A stretch of DNA of 64,000 nucleotides from Corynebacterium sp. p3-SID1241 (GTDB lineage Bacteria; Actinomycetota; Actinomycetes; Mycobacteriales; Mycobacteriaceae): contig JALXWS010000001.1 in assembly GCA_025144025.1 (NCBI GenBank), forward strand, positions 124,001 through 188,000, written 5' to 3'. The translations under genes and the position numbers were made by a program. Below the pieces are notes generated by a model. That model did no database searches and was not told the DNA's origin. It was given only the letters and a program-made list of their open reading frames with translations. Below are positions 44,980-53,528 of this stretch, piece after piece. The number at the start of each line of letters is the position of its first letter. The first letter of the stretch is position 1.

Positions 44980-45141
44980 ATGTCCGTAGGTCCGATTGAG
45001 CTCCTTCTCATCCTCGTTTTCGTCCTTATCCTCGCTGGAATTATCGCCCTCGCGGTCAAGCTCGTGCGCAATAGCAATGACACCCGCGCGAATACTAGCC
45101 GCATTGCTAATCAGCTCGAGGAGCACGACCGCCGCCGCTAA
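44980..45141 (+). CDS. Short single-span membrane protein
   Basis: A 53-residue protein, starting MSVGPIELLLILVFVLIL. One long hydrophobic helix (residues 6-26) is followed by a polar, Asn/Arg-rich tail ending EEHDRRR. GAAAGG seven bases before the ATG and a strong terminator 15 bases after the stop support a real gene. It follows pdxR by 37 bases in the same direction and may be co-transcribed. Small proteins of this shape often act as regulators of larger membrane complexes, but nothing specific can be claimed. The opposite-strand frame (44884-45171) is a shadow. Confidence 0.6.
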   Translation: MSVGPIELLLILVFVLILAGIIALAVKLVRNSNDTRANTSRIANQLEEHDRRR

Positions 45142-45155
45142 GAAAGACACCCCAC

Positions 45156-45190
45156 AGACCAAGCGCCACACCGACCGCTTGGTCTATTTT
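45156..45190 (+). terminator. Rho-independent terminator
   Basis: A 10-bp perfect stem (AGACCAAGCG at 45156-45165 with CGCTTGGTCT at 45176-45185) followed by ATTTTTATT. It ends the pdxR/small-protein unit. Confidence 0.88.
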
Positions 45191-45249
45191 TATTCTCGCG
45201 GCTGCCAGCGGGTTTCCATAAAACCATTCGCCATACATACCGCTTGGTC

Positions 45250-45255
45250 TAGTCT
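45250..45255 (+). promoter_or_regulatory. Leaderless -10 box of metY inside a dyad
   Basis: TAGTCT lies eight bases before the metY ATG, between the arms GCTTGG (45242-45247) and CCAAGC (45258-45263). The dyad could be an operator or a start-codon-proximal hairpin. The methionine repressor motif TAGAC-N6-GTCTA is not complete here. Confidence 0.4.
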
Positions 45256-45263
45256 TGCCAAGC

Positions 45264-46580
45264 ATGACGACGAAATACGATAACTCCAATTCCAACTGGT
45301 CCTTCGCTACCCGCTCTGTACACGCAGGCCAAAACCTCGACGGGCACCACAACGCCCGCAATGTGCCGATTTACCAGACCACCTCCTACGTTTTTAACGA
45401 TGCCGAGCACGCGGCCAACCGCTTCAACCTTTCCGACGCCGGCCCCATCTACACCCGCCTGACCAACCCCACCCAGGACGCGCTGGAAGAACGCCTCGCT
45501 TCCCTCGAGGGCGGCGTCGCGGCCGTTGCCTTCGCTTCCGGCCAGGCCGCCGAAACCGCGGCCATTTTGAACCTCGCCTCGGCCGGCGACCACATCGTGA
45601 CGTCCCCGCGCCTCTACGGCGGCACGTCGACCCTCTTTACCGTCACACTCAAGCGCCTGGGCATCGATGTCACCCTCGTCGAGGACCCGGACGATCCGGC
45701 TTCCTGGCAAGATGCCGTACAGCCGAATACCAAGGCCTTCTATGGCGAGACCTTCGGCAACCCCGTGGCCGATGTGCTCGATATCCCAGCCATCGCCGAG
45801 GTCGCCCACAATAACCAGGTCCCACTCATCGTGGATAACACCACCGCCACCGCCGCCCTCGCCCGGCCACTGGACCTCGGCGCGGATATCGTCGTGGTCT
45901 CCACCACCAAGTTCTACACCGGCAATGGCTCAGCCATCGGCGGCGCGATTATCGACGGCGGCTCCTTCGACTGGACCGTCACCCGCAACGGCGAGCCCGT
46001 CTTCCCCTACTTCGTCACTCCAGATGAGGCCTACCACGGCCTGAAATACGCCGATCTCGGCGCCCCAGCCTTCGCGCTCAAGGCCCGCGCCGGCCTGCTG
46101 CGCGATACCGGCGCCGCCATCTCCCCATTCAACGCCTGGCTAACGTTGAATGGAATTGAGACGGTGGGGCTGCGCGTCGAAAAGCACAATGCCAACGCCC
46201 AAGCCGTCGCCGAGTTCCTGGAAGGCCACGCCAAGGTCACCAAGGTCAATTACGCCGGCCTGGACTCCTCGCCGTATAAGGCCACCAAGGAAAAGCTCGG
46301 CTACGCCTACACCGGCTCCGTCCTCTCCTTCGACATCGACGGCGGCCGCGAAGAAGCCTGGGCGTTTATCGACGCCCTCAAGCTCCACTCCAACCTCGCC
46401 AATATCGGCGATACCCGCTCCCTGGCCGTACATCCGGCTACCACCACGCACTCGCAATCCGATGAACCTGCGCTGGCAGCGGCCGGCATTACTCAATCCA
46501 CTATCCGCCTGTCCGTGGGCATCGAGCACATCGATGACATCATCGCGGACCTCGAGCTGGGCTTTAACGCGCTGGTATGA
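45264..46580 (+). CDS. metY: O-acetylhomoserine sulfhydrylase (aminocarboxypropyltransferase)
   Basis: A 438-residue PLP enzyme making homocysteine from O-acetylhomoserine and sulfide, the direct sulfhydrylation route of methionine synthesis. It contains FATRSVHAGQ at the N-terminus, YTRLTNPTQDALEERLASLEGG, and the PLP-Lys motif VVVSTTKFYTGNGSAIGG. Length agrees with the 437-residue C. glutamicum MetY. The ATG at 45264 (MTTKYDNS) is used; a TTG nine bases upstream is possible but unlikely. The stop overlaps the metX start (ATGA), so the pathway-consecutive enzymes are coupled. Confidence 0.97.
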   Translation: MTTKYDNSNSNWSFATRSVHAGQNLDGHHNARNVPIYQTTSYVFNDAEHAANRFNLSDAGPIYTRLTNPTQDALEERLASLEGGVAAVAFASGQAAETAAILNLASAGDHIVTSPRLYGGTSTLFTVTLKRLGIDVTLVEDPDDPASWQDAVQPNTKAFYGETFGNPVADVLDIPAIAEVAHNNQVPLIVDNTTATAALARPLDLGADIVVVSTTKFYTGNGSAIGGAIIDGGSFDWTVTRNGEPVFPYFVTPDEAYHGLKYADLGAPAFALKARAGLLRDTGAAISPFNAWLTLNGIETVGLRVEKHNANAQAVAEFLEGHAKVTKVNYAGLDSSPYKATKEKLGYAYTGSVLSFDIDGGREEAWAFIDALKLHSNLANIGDTRSLAVHPATTTHSQSDEPALAAAGITQSTIRLSVGIEHIDDIIADLELGFNALV

Positions 46581-47695
46581 AGCTAGTTAGCATCGGCGAT
46601 TTTCACACCGAAGCCGGCGCCACGCTTGCCGACGCCCACATTGCCTACCACCGCTTCGGCCACCTCCTCGGCGATCCCCATGGGGCCAATAACGTCATCC
46701 TGATCGAACACGCGCTTACCGGTGACTCGAATGTGGCCGAGTGGTGGGCCGACCTAGTAGGCCCCGGCAAGGCGCTGGATACGACGAAGTGGTGCATTAT
46801 CGCTACCAATGCACTGGGCGGCTGCGCAGGTTCTACTGGCCCGGCCTCCCCACACCCCGACGACGGCCGCGCCTGGGGTTCGCGTTTTCCCGCGCTTTCC
46901 GTGCGCGACCTCGTTGCGGCCGAGCGGGCCGCATTGCACGAGCTTGGCATCACCCACGTGCATGCCATCATCGGCGGCTCAATGGGTGGCGCGCGCACGC
47001 TGGAGTGGACACTGATGCACCCCGATTTCCTCGACGCGGCCTGCGTCATCGCCGTATCGGCCCGCGCCTCCGCCTGGCAGATTGGCATCCAGTCGGCGCA
47101 GATCGCGGCCATCGAGCAAGATTCCTTCTGGCACGGCGGGGACTATTACGCATCCGCCCAGCGCCCGCGCGAGGGGCTGGCGGCCGCGCGCCGCATTGCG
47201 CACCTGACCTACCGCGGCGAACAGGAGATTGACGAGCGCTTCGGCGTTCAGGCACAGACCGGCGAGAACCCGCTCGGGCCTTACCGCCGCCGCGATGAGC
47301 GCTTTGCCGTCAACTCCTACCTGGACTACCAGGGCACCAAGCTGGCTGACCGCTTCGATGCCGGTTCCTATGTCACCCTCACCGAGGCGCTCAACCGCCA
47401 CGATATCGGCCGTGGCCGCGGCGGCCTCAACCGCGCACTAGGCTCGTCCGAGGTGCCGACCATGGTTGTCGGCGTGGACACGGATATCTTGTACCCGTAT
47501 CACCAGCAAGAACACATCTCGCGCAACCTTGGCAACCTGCTGGCGATGGCAAAGGTTGTCTCCCCGGTAGGCCACGACGCCTTCCTTACCGAGTCACGCC
47601 AAATGGATCGCATACTGCGCAACTTCCTTAGACTTTCCCAGCCAGACCCGCGCATTAATGCAGCGGCGGGCGATCCCACCGAGTACTCGATTTAA
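46577..47695 (+). CDS. metX: Homoserine O-acetyltransferase
   Basis: A 372-residue alpha/beta-hydrolase-fold acetyltransferase that activates homoserine with acetyl-CoA for MetY. The nucleophile elbow is AIIGGSMGGARTLEW, the early motif NVILIEHALTGDSN and WCIIATNALGGCAGSTGP are typical, and the catalytic Asp and His lie in VVGVDTDILYPYHQQ and SPVGHDAFL. Overlapping metY by four bases, it forms a two-gene methionine operon. No terminator with a good T-tract follows; an 8-bp stem (47727-47767) is weak. Confidence 0.97.
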   Translation: MKLVSIGDFHTEAGATLADAHIAYHRFGHLLGDPHGANNVILIEHALTGDSNVAEWWADLVGPGKALDTTKWCIIATNALGGCAGSTGPASPHPDDGRAWGSRFPALSVRDLVAAERAALHELGITHVHAIIGGSMGGARTLEWTLMHPDFLDAACVIAVSARASAWQIGIQSAQIAAIEQDSFWHGGDYYASAQRPREGLAAARRIAHLTYRGEQEIDERFGVQAQTGENPLGPYRRRDERFAVNSYLDYQGTKLADRFDAGSYVTLTEALNRHDIGRGRGGLNRALGSSEVPTMVVGVDTDILYPYHQQEHISRNLGNLLAMAKVVSPVGHDAFLTESRQMDRILRNFLRLSQPDPRINAAAGDPTEYSI

Positions 47696-47794
47696 AAAGC
47701 TCGCGGCAGCAAGGATCGCCAAGGCCGCGCAGCGCGCACTATCGATAAGCGGAGCGGCACGCTGCGCTGGGGCTATGGCTTTACAGGGCGAAAC

Positions 47795-48775
47795 TCAGCG
47801 GTTTTCGGGCGGCTTGGCCCAAGGCGGGCGCCAGACGATGCCTTCGCCGGGGCGGCGCTCAAGCCGGCCGCGGCGTGGCGGCGCATTAGGGTCATCATCA
47901 TTGACCCCGTTGTGATACTTGCAGGCCATGGTGAGGTTCTCGGGATTCGTATCGCCGCCCAGCAGCCACGGGGTGAGATGGTGGACCTGGCATTCATCCG
48001 CCGGCGTGTGGCAGTCGGGCCACGGGCACACGGGGTTTTCGGCCATCGCCATTTGGCGTTGCTTCCATGTAGCCAGGCGCCGCGATTGATAAAGGTTGAC
48101 GGGGCCGGTGACGGGGTGGATGAGGGTGATAAGGCCGACGTCGGAAAGCGCGCGGCGGACAAGATCCGCACCAGTTATCTGGGCGCCATTGGTCAGCTGC
48201 AAGGTGACGTCCTCGCCATGGATGACCTTCACCATTTCATTCAGGCTAAGCACCACATTGGTGGTGATTGTGGAGGTAGAGGCGCCCTCGGCGAAGACGC
48301 GACGGGCATCGGCGACGGTGGAGACGTGGTTATTAATCTCTGCTACTAACTCGGACTCGGCGGTAATTGTCAGGGTCCACAGGTCATCGCGGCGGCGGGT
48401 CAGGCGGACGCCTTCGGAGCGCTTGGTGGTACGCTCCTCGCGCACTAGGCGGCGGGCGCGCTTTTCAATCTCGCTGGTGGAAAGGCGCAGGGAGCATAGT
48501 TCCTCGCGCAGTGCCCAGGCCGCCCGCTGGGTTTTCATCTTCTGCGCGAAGTGCTCGATAATCTTCAACGCGTCGAGCGGCAGCGAAGTGCGGCGGGCAG
48601 CACGCTGTTTGGCGCCAAAGGAAGTGCGGCCGAAGTAAGTATCGGCCAGGCGGGCAAACTCGGCGGCTTCGCGATCACTAAAGCCCTTATCGACGAGCTC
48701 TTCTACCGACAGCCCAACGCACTCCTCGATGAGCACCATCGGGGAGTTCACGGCTGCCAGGTAGTTCGAAATCAT
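47795..48775 (-). CDS. HNH endonuclease-signature protein (13E12/DUF222-like)
   Basis: A 326-residue protein. The first 230 residues are helical with a DUF222-like region containing ERTTKRSEGVRLTRRRDD; the C-terminus has an HNH nuclease motif, CPWPDCHTPADECQVHHLTPW, with paired Cys, then GGDTNPENLTMACKYHNG. Such genes are numerous in actinobacteria, often as repeated copies (13E12 family of mycobacteria), and are thought to be selfish or mobile-element-related. The ATG at 48775 follows TAGGCT (48783-48788 on the opposite strand) by seven bases, suggesting a leaderless message. Activity is unproven. Confidence 0.85.
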   Translation of the reverse strand: MISNYLAAVNSPMVLIEECVGLSVEELVDKGFSDREAAEFARLADTYFGRTSFGAKQRAARRTSLPLDALKIIEHFAQKMKTQRAAWALREELCSLRLSTSEIEKRARRLVREERTTKRSEGVRLTRRRDDLWTLTITAESELVAEINNHVSTVADARRVFAEGASTSTITTNVVLSLNEMVKVIHGEDVTLQLTNGAQITGADLVRRALSDVGLITLIHPVTGPVNLYQSRRLATWKQRQMAMAENPVCPWPDCHTPADECQVHHLTPWLLGGDTNPENLTMACKYHNGVNDDDPNAPPRRGRLERRPGEGIVWRPPWAKPPENR

Positions 48776-48900
48776 GGCACCGAGCCTAAACCGGCCGCGC
48801 ATATTGGCACGCGGTGGCGGCCCGGAGCCTGTGGATAACCGCCCGAACTACACCATTTAGGGCCGAGTTGGGTGATGGCTCTACAAAAAGCTGTGGATAA

Positions 48901-49215
48901 CTAGCTCCCGAGCGAATCCACGGAAAAGGCCAGAAAAGCCATCACGGCGCCGACTAAGCCGGTAAAGCAGGCGTCAAAGCGGCGCGAGCGTACGGCCAGC
49001 ACGCCGACGCGGCTGGAGTCACACGTTAGTCGGACCACGGTGAGCCACAGCAAGGCTAGGCCGAGGAGGAACGTGGCCCGACGCCAGTACTCGAAGACCG
49101 CGTAACCGCCGGAGACGACCACACCGGCCACGAAGATGCCGATGGCTGCCCACTGCGCGGCGGGCGGTAGCGGGGAGGGCGCGAGCTCGGCGTCGTGCGG
49201 GTTGTCTAGATTCAC
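48901..49215 (-). CDS. DUF3017 membrane protein
   Basis: A 104-residue protein with three hydrophobic segments ([33 protein letters not shown] and [16 protein letters not shown]) separated by [21 protein letters not shown], the signature of the DUF3017 family. These proteins are almost always encoded next to folD in actinobacteria. Here the GTG start overlaps the folD stop by four bases (GTGA). No function is known; the conserved pairing does not by itself indicate a folate role. Confidence 0.85.
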   Translation of the reverse strand: MNLDNPHDAELAPSPLPPAAQWAAIGIFVAGVVVSGGYAVFEYWRRATFLLGLALLWLTVVRLTCDSSRVGVLAVRSRRFDACFTGLVGAVMAFLAFSVDSLGS

Positions 49216-50060
49216 GCCAACTTTTCCGCGCGCTCGACGATATTGCGCACCAAGAAGGCACGAGTCAGCGGGCCGACGCCGCCTGGGTTCGGCGAGACGA
49301 ATCCGGCCTTGTCCCAGCAGTCTGGGTGGATGTCGCCGGTGAGCTTGCCGTCGACGCGGGAGACTCCGACGTCGAGAAGCGCGGCTCCTTCCTTAATCAT
49401 GTCCGCAGTAAGCATGTGGGGCTGGCCGGCGGCGGCGATGACGATATCGGCCTCGCGGGTCTCGGCGGCCAGGTCTTTGGTTCCGGTGTGGCACAGGGTG
49501 ACGGTGGAGTTCTCGCTACGGCGGGTAAGCATCAGGCCAATAGGGCGGCCCACGGTAACGCCGCGGCCGATGACCACGGTCTTGGTGCCGTTGAGCTCAA
49601 CGCCGAAGCGTCGCAAAAGGTGCAGGCAGCCGTTCGGGGTGCACGGCAGGGGTGCATCCTCGTTGAGCACGAGCTTGCCCAGGTTAACCGGGTGCAGGCC
49701 ATCGGCGTCCTTTTCGGGGTCGATGCGCTCGAGGATGGCGTTTTCGTCTAGATGCTTCGGCAGCGGCAGCTGGACGATGTAGCCGGTGCAGGCATCATCG
49801 GCGTTGAGCTCATCGATGACAGCCTCGAGTTCTTCTTGCGTGATATCGGCCGGCAGGTCCTTGCGGATGGAGTTGATGCCGAGCTTTTCACAGTCGCGGT
49901 GCTTCATCTTCACATAGGACTGAGAGCCGGGGTCCTCGCCCACAAGAACGGTGGCGAGGCCGGGGGTAATCCCTTTTTCTTTCAGCGCGGCCACGCGCTG
50001 GGTAAGATCAGCAAAAATCTCGTCGCGGTACAGTGTGCCATCTAGTTTGGTAGCGCTCAT
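49212..50060 (-). CDS. folD: Bifunctional methylenetetrahydrofolate dehydrogenase/cyclohydrolase
   Basis: A 282-residue enzyme interconverting 5,10-methylene- and 10-formyl-tetrahydrofolate with NADP. Catalytic features are [22 protein letters not shown] with the active-site Tyr and Lys, [11 protein letters not shown], and the Rossmann signature [17 protein letters not shown]. The C-terminal [16 protein letters not shown] closes the fold. The ATG at 50060 is preferred to 50069 because a -10 box TAGGAT (50073-50068, minus strand) lies seven bases before it. Length is standard. It heads a folD-DUF3017 operon, divergent from trmL. Confidence 0.97.
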   Translation of the reverse strand: MSATKLDGTLYRDEIFADLTQRVAALKEKGITPGLATVLVGEDPGSQSYVKMKHRDCEKLGINSIRKDLPADITQEELEAVIDELNADDACTGYIVQLPLPKHLDENAILERIDPEKDADGLHPVNLGKLVLNEDAPLPCTPNGCLHLLRRFGVELNGTKTVVIGRGVTVGRPIGLMLTRRSENSTVTLCHTGTKDLAAETREADIVIAAAGQPHMLTADMIKEGAALLDVGVSRVDGKLTGDIHPDCWDKAGFVSPNPGGVGPLTRAFLVRNIVERAEKLA

Positions 50061-50067
50061 AGCCACC

Positions 50068-50077
50068 ATCCTAGACT
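50068..50077. promoter_or_regulatory. Overlapping divergent -10 boxes of folD and trmL
   Basis: ATCCTAGACT contains TAGGAT on the minus strand (50073-50068), seven bases before folD, and TAGACT on the plus strand (50072-50077), six bases before trmL. The two hexamers share two bases, and the start codons are only 23 bases apart. Confidence 0.65.
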
Positions 50078-50083
50078 GAAGGC

Positions 50084-50554
50084 ATGAGCCAGCTGCACAT
50101 TGTCTTTGATAACCCGGTCATTCCTACTAATACGGGCAACGCCATCCGCACGGCCGCGGTGACGGGCGCGAGCCTGCACCTAATTGAGCCGCTGGGTTTC
50201 AATTTCGACGATAAGCACTTAAAGCGCGCCGGGCTGGATTATCACGATCTGGCCGATGTGCAGATTCACAAGGATTTTCAGGCTTGCATGGATGCGCTGC
50301 CGGGGGCGCGCGTATTCGCGTTTACCACGCATACGGATAAGTGGTTTACGGATGTCGAATACCAGGAGGGCGATGTTCTGCTCTTCGGCACAGAGCCCAC
50401 CGGCCTGCCGGAGGAGCATATTAACCATCCGCGCATAACGGATCGCGTGCGCATTCCGATGGTGCCGGCTAGGCGCTCGATGAACCTGTCGAATTCGGCG
50501 TCGACGGCCGTATTCGAGGCTTGGCGCCAGCTGGGCTTTAACGGGGCGGTTTAA
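50084..50554 (+). CDS. trmL: tRNA (cytidine(34)-2'-O)-methyltransferase
   Basis: A 156-residue SPOUT-class methyltransferase that 2'-O-methylates the wobble base of certain leucine tRNAs. N-terminal [42 protein letters not shown] and the knot region [33 protein letters not shown] are fully conserved. Length is exactly that of the family. It starts 23 bases from the divergent folD start and probably has a leaderless message. The 3' end overlaps the convergent PH-domain gene by 17 bases. Confidence 0.95.
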   Translation: MSQLHIVFDNPVIPTNTGNAIRTAAVTGASLHLIEPLGFNFDDKHLKRAGLDYHDLADVQIHKDFQACMDALPGARVFAFTTHTDKWFTDVEYQEGDVLLFGTEPTGLPEEHINHPRITDRVRIPMVPARRSMNLSNSASTAVFEAWRQLGFNGAV

Positions 50555-51893
50555 AATCCGGCAGCTGGCGGGAGCGTAGCTGGGTAAGGAGTGCGGTGGC
50601 GTCGGCAAGCGTGAGGTTGCGCGCGGCCATGCGCACAGGTCCCTGGACTAGATCGAGGTCGACTGTGGCTAGGCCGAGCGCTTGGGAAATCGGCCCGCGG
50701 CGGTAGGTTAGCTCCTGGATATGGGAGGTGTGGATGGCCTTGACGCGGCGGTTGAGCCGGCCGTTGCGCACGATGACGTAGTCGCCGGTAAGCGCAACGG
50801 TCTGTTGGCGGTAGTCCAGCGGGGAGACCCACTTGGCGCGAGCCGGCGAGGCGTAGGTGGGCGCGGCGTCGGCCGGTAGGAATTGCTGGGCTTGGGCGAG
50901 GGTGCCCACCGGTAGGATTCGAGTGGAGCCAGAAGCCTTGCCGCTTGCCGACGCCCCATATCCCGCCACCGAAACCCTCACCTCGTACCAGCCCAACGGC
51001 CGCCAGAGGAAGGGCTGGGTAATTTGTACGGCGTGGATGCGGTCGAGACGGATGCTTTGGCGGCGGCGATCGGCCAGGCCGTAGGTGATATTGAGTACCT
51101 CGCCGTCGGTGCGGGCGGTATAACGCCAGGAAGAATCAAGCACGTTCCAGGCGTTGGGGAGCGCGCCGACGAGAATGGGCAGCACGGTCGACAGCGGCAA
51201 CCGCGTAACCACCACGAGGATGAGGAAACCGACGAGGAAAAGCGTGGAGGTGCGCAACGCGGCCGCCAAAAGGGAGCGCGCGATGGGGATTTCAGGCACG
51301 AGGGCCGGTTCTTCGGCCGGCGCGGCGGGTGTTTGGGCGCCGGTCGCGTCGGCGGCGGTTGCGTCGATGTCAGTGTCGGTGGCGGCCGGTGTGGGTGCGC
51401 CGTGAACGCGGGCGAGGATGTCATCGCGCAGGGCCTCGGCGTCGGACTTTTTGAGGTAGGCGATTTCGATGACAGAAGATTGGCCGCCAGCAGTTTCCAC
51501 CCGCACGGCCGCGAGACGAAAGAGACGGGCGATGACGGGTTCCACGACGTCAACGGCCTGGGTGCGGTCATAGCGCGCGGTGCGCAGTTGGACAGATAAG
51601 AGGCCGCGGCGCAGGGAAAGCTCTTCCGCGCCGAGCTGATAACCCATGCGGCGCCACCATAGGCCGGAGGCGAGCCACACCACCGCGCAGACCGCGATGA
51701 AACCGGCGAGGGCAAGGGCGGTATCACGCAAGGCCTCGCCGCGGTGTTCGCCGGTAATAAAGGCAAAGATATCGCGCAGGGCCTCCATATTCAGGTTGAG
51801 AGCGAAGGCTGCGATGAGGGCCAGAATGACCGACCACAGACGCAGCAGCGGGGTGAGGCGGTGGACGCGACGGAAGTTCGGCTGGGGGCTCAT
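50538..51893 (-). CDS. PH-domain (bPH2/YdbT-like) membrane protein
   Basis: A 451-residue membrane protein with bacterial PH domains. Two N-terminal helices (WSVILALIAAFALNL and FIAVCAVVWLASGLWW) are followed by a bPH2 domain (GAEELSLRRGLLSVQLRTARYDRTQ), an Ala/Thr-rich linker, further helices, a second PH-like domain with GLADRRRQSIRLDRIHAVQI, and a third copy near the C-terminus (GDYVIVRNGRLNRRVKAIHTSHIQ-like). It overlaps the upstream PH protein by four bases (ATGA); such YdbS-YdbT pairs are conserved in Firmicutes and actinobacteria. The function of the pair is not firmly known. Confidence 0.85.
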   Translation of the reverse strand: MSPQPNFRRVHRLTPLLRLWSVILALIAAFALNLNMEALRDIFAFITGEHRGEALRDTALALAGFIAVCAVVWLASGLWWRRMGYQLGAEELSLRRGLLSVQLRTARYDRTQAVDVVEPVIARLFRLAAVRVETAGGQSSVIEIAYLKKSDAEALRDDILARVHGAPTPAATDTDIDATAADATGAQTPAAPAEEPALVPEIPIARSLLAAALRTSTLFLVGFLILVVVTRLPLSTVLPILVGALPNAWNVLDSSWRYTARTDGEVLNITYGLADRRRQSIRLDRIHAVQITQPFLWRPLGWYEVRVSVAGYGASASGKASGSTRILPVGTLAQAQQFLPADAAPTYASPARAKWVSPLDYRQQTVALTGDYVIVRNGRLNRRVKAIHTSHIQELTYRRGPISQALGLATVDLDLVQGPVRMAARNLTLADATALLTQLRSRQLPDFKPPR

Positions 51894-52351
51894 AGGCCGC
51901 TCATCCGTTCGCGGGCTTGGTGGGCAAGGCGGGTGCGGAGGGTGTCGGCAAGCGGGGCTTCTAGGCCCTTGATGGTGGCGTCCGTGCTGGCCGAGGCCGT
52001 GTGGAGCTGCAACTTTTTCAGCCCGAGCGCGCGGTCGATGGGCCCGGAGGTGACATCGACGAATTGGATGCGGCCATAGGGCACGACGGTGAAGGTGTAC
52101 CAGAGCTTGCCGCGGGTGATAAGTAGCTCGTCGTCGGTTTCGAGCCAGCCCATGTTGCGCACTTGGGCTGGGATGAGCCAGAGCAGCCAGAAGAAAAGGG
52201 CGACGAACAGTCCGGCCGCCCAATAGAACCACGGGGTCCACCAAAAGCCTGCCGCAGCGGCTGCCGCGGCAAGGAGGGCCATCCAGCTCAGGTGGTGGAT
52301 ATAGCGCGAGGTGACCAGACGCGGCGAGACGGGATTCATTTCTTCGCTCAT
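51890..52351 (-). CDS. PH-domain (bPH2/YdbS-like) membrane protein
   Basis: A 153-residue protein with two adjacent hydrophobic helices (residues 25-65, including WTPWFYWAAGLFVALFFWLL) followed by a single bPH2 domain: ETDDELLITRGKLWYTFTVV, PYGRIQFVDVTSGPIDRALGL and the helix DTLRTRLAHQARERM. The start at 52351 (MSEEMNPVS) gives the standard YdbS length; the open frame extends 126 bases upstream into the operator region of the divergent gene, which is unlikely to be coding. It is the first gene of the YdbS-YdbT-like pair. Confidence 0.85.
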   Translation of the reverse strand: MSEEMNPVSPRLVTSRYIHHLSWMALLAAAAAAAGFWWTPWFYWAAGLFVALFFWLLWLIPAQVRNMGWLETDDELLITRGKLWYTFTVVPYGRIQFVDVTSGPIDRALGLKKLQLHTASASTDATIKGLEAPLADTLRTRLAHQARERMSGL

Positions 52352-52392
52352 AGCTATTGACAGTATCAATCGGGCCATCCCCTTGCGCCACT

Positions 52393-52440
52393 TATCGTTA
52401 ATCGATATTATCGAATTACGACAACATCGAAAGTCGATAA
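52393..52440 (+). promoter_or_regulatory. Cluster of TCGATA/TATCGA palindromes
   Basis: The perfect palindrome TCGATATTATCGA lies at 52402-52414. It is flanked by TTATCG (52393-52398) and TCGATAA (52434-52440), so at least four half-sites occur within 48 bases of the DUF2975 gene. This is a likely operator for the XRE regulator at 53004. Confidence 0.6.
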
Positions 52441-52462
52441 GAAATCGGCGGAAAGGATTGTC

Positions 52463-53011
52463 ATGACCACCCCACAACCCACCTCCAAGGCCGAGCGCCG
52501 CGAAATTAACGCAGCGGCTGGAATCACCCTCGTTACCATTATCCTCCTCGGCCCCACCTACCTGCGTGAGCTTGCCACCGGAGAATTTTCCACCGCACTG
52601 AGTGCGGCCGTCCCAGAAGGCCTAAGCAAACACAACCTCGACGGCGGGCCGTTCTGGATGCTCACTGCGGCGCTCGTCGCCAAGATTGCAGCAATCTTGA
52701 TCATCGCGTTCTTTGCCTACCGTTTGGTCAAGCCAATGCTTCGCGGACAGGTCTTTAATACGAAAAATATTCGCTTCCTCAATGGAATGACCATAGGGAT
52801 TCTCGTCTGGTTTATTGGACGCTTCCCACTCGAAGGAATGGGCAACAACTGGGCTTCCTCACAGCTAGGGATCGACTGGTGGTTCAGCCAGAGCGGAACG
52901 TCATTTGGCGAGCTCGCGCTACTTTACCTCTTTGTCTGCACCCTGCAACTCTTCTCGGCCGCCATCAAGCGCGGCTGCAAGCTAGAAGAGGAGGTCGACG
53001 GCCTTGTCTGA
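52463..53011 (+). CDS. DUF2975 membrane protein
   Basis: A 182-residue protein with four predicted spans, the DUF2975 layout: an N-terminal helix around residues 20-40, then AALVAKIAAILIIAFFAYRLVKPML, the motif FNTKNIRFLNGMTIGIL, and a last helix FGELALLYLFVCTLQLFSAA. In many Gram-positive bacteria such proteins are encoded just before a small YozG-type XRE regulator, as here (eight-base overlap). The role is unknown, but the pair is often found near transport or stress genes. GGAAAGG precedes the ATG. Confidence 0.82.
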   Translation: MTTPQPTSKAERREINAAAGITLVTIILLGPTYLRELATGEFSTALSAAVPEGLSKHNLDGGPFWMLTAALVAKIAAILIIAFFAYRLVKPMLRGQVFNTKNIRFLNGMTIGILVWFIGRFPLEGMGNNWASSQLGIDWWFSQSGTSFGELALLYLFVCTLQLFSAAIKRGCKLEEEVDGLV

Positions 53012-53222
53012 GACACAAGAACCCCAAGTAGTCTGCCACCTCGACCGGATTATGCAAGAGCGCGATATTACCGGCGCAGCACTCGCTAAAGAAATAGGCA
53101 TCACCCCAGTTAACCTCTCCGTCCTGAAGAATAATCGCGCCAAGGCCGTACGCTTTAGCACCCTGGCAGCACTGTGTGCGGCGCTGGACTGCCAGCCCGG
53201 AGATATCTTCGGCGTCGAGTAA
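53004..53222 (+). CDS. Small XRE/YozG-type regulator
   Basis: A 72-residue Cro/C1-like helix-turn-helix protein: HLDRIMQERDITGAALAKEIGI, TPVNLSVLKNNRAKAVRFSTLA and LDCQPGDIFGVE, the last being typical of YozG proteins. The TTG at 53004 is the probable start; it overlaps the DUF2975 stop by eight bases, with GAGGAGG ten bases upstream. It most likely represses its own operon through the TCGATA palindromes upstream of 52463. Confidence 0.85.
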   Translation: MSETQEPQVVCHLDRIMQERDITGAALAKEIGITPVNLSVLKNNRAKAVRFSTLAALCAALDCQPGDIFGVE

Positions 53223-53264
53223 CAACCCTTGCCAGGGTGTTGGGTTTATGCAATACTTTGACTT

Positions 53265-53528
53265 ATGTCCCCAAAGAAGAAGCCCTCCGCACCCATTTAT
53301 AACCGGGTACGTGTGCTGCGCGCCGAGCGGGACATGTCGCGCGCACAACTGGCTGAGGCCATCGATGTTAACCCCCAGACCGTCGGTGCACTTGAGCGCG
53401 GCGACCACTCCCCCAGCCTGGACTTAGCCTTCCGCGTCTGCGAGGTCTTTGACCTCCCCGTGGAGGCTATCTTTTCCCGCCAGGAATTTGCCCCTATGTC
53501 CACTGAAATCTATAGGAAGAATTCCTAA
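53265..53528 (+). CDS. Small XRE-family regulator
   Basis: An 87-residue Cro/C1-type regulator: YNRVRVLRAERDMSRAQLAEAID-like sequence, NPQTVGALERGDHSPSLDLAFRVCEVFDLPVEAIF, and a short tail. This is the YgzD/HipB-short subtype commonly paired with small membrane proteins. It is preceded by TACTTT (53256-53261 region) close to the ATG, so a leaderless message is possible. Its stop overlaps the start of the next membrane protein by one base (TAATG). It follows the DUF2975-XRE pair directly and forms a second module of the same kind. Confidence 0.87.
   Translation: MSPKKKPSAPIYNRVRVLRAERDMSRAQLAEAIDVNPQTVGALERGDHSPSLDLAFRVCEVFDLPVEAIFSRQEFAPMSTEIYRKNS

Noticed and set aside
47727..47767. Terminator after metX
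   Set aside because: The 8-bp stem GCGCAGCG/CGCTGCGC has a 25-base loop and no T-tract; it could be chance in GC-rich DNA.
47795..48775. HNH protein as evidence of a homing or mobile element insertion
   Set aside because: No flanking repeats, no disrupted host gene and no intein motifs; it looks like an ordinary DUF222/HNH family gene.
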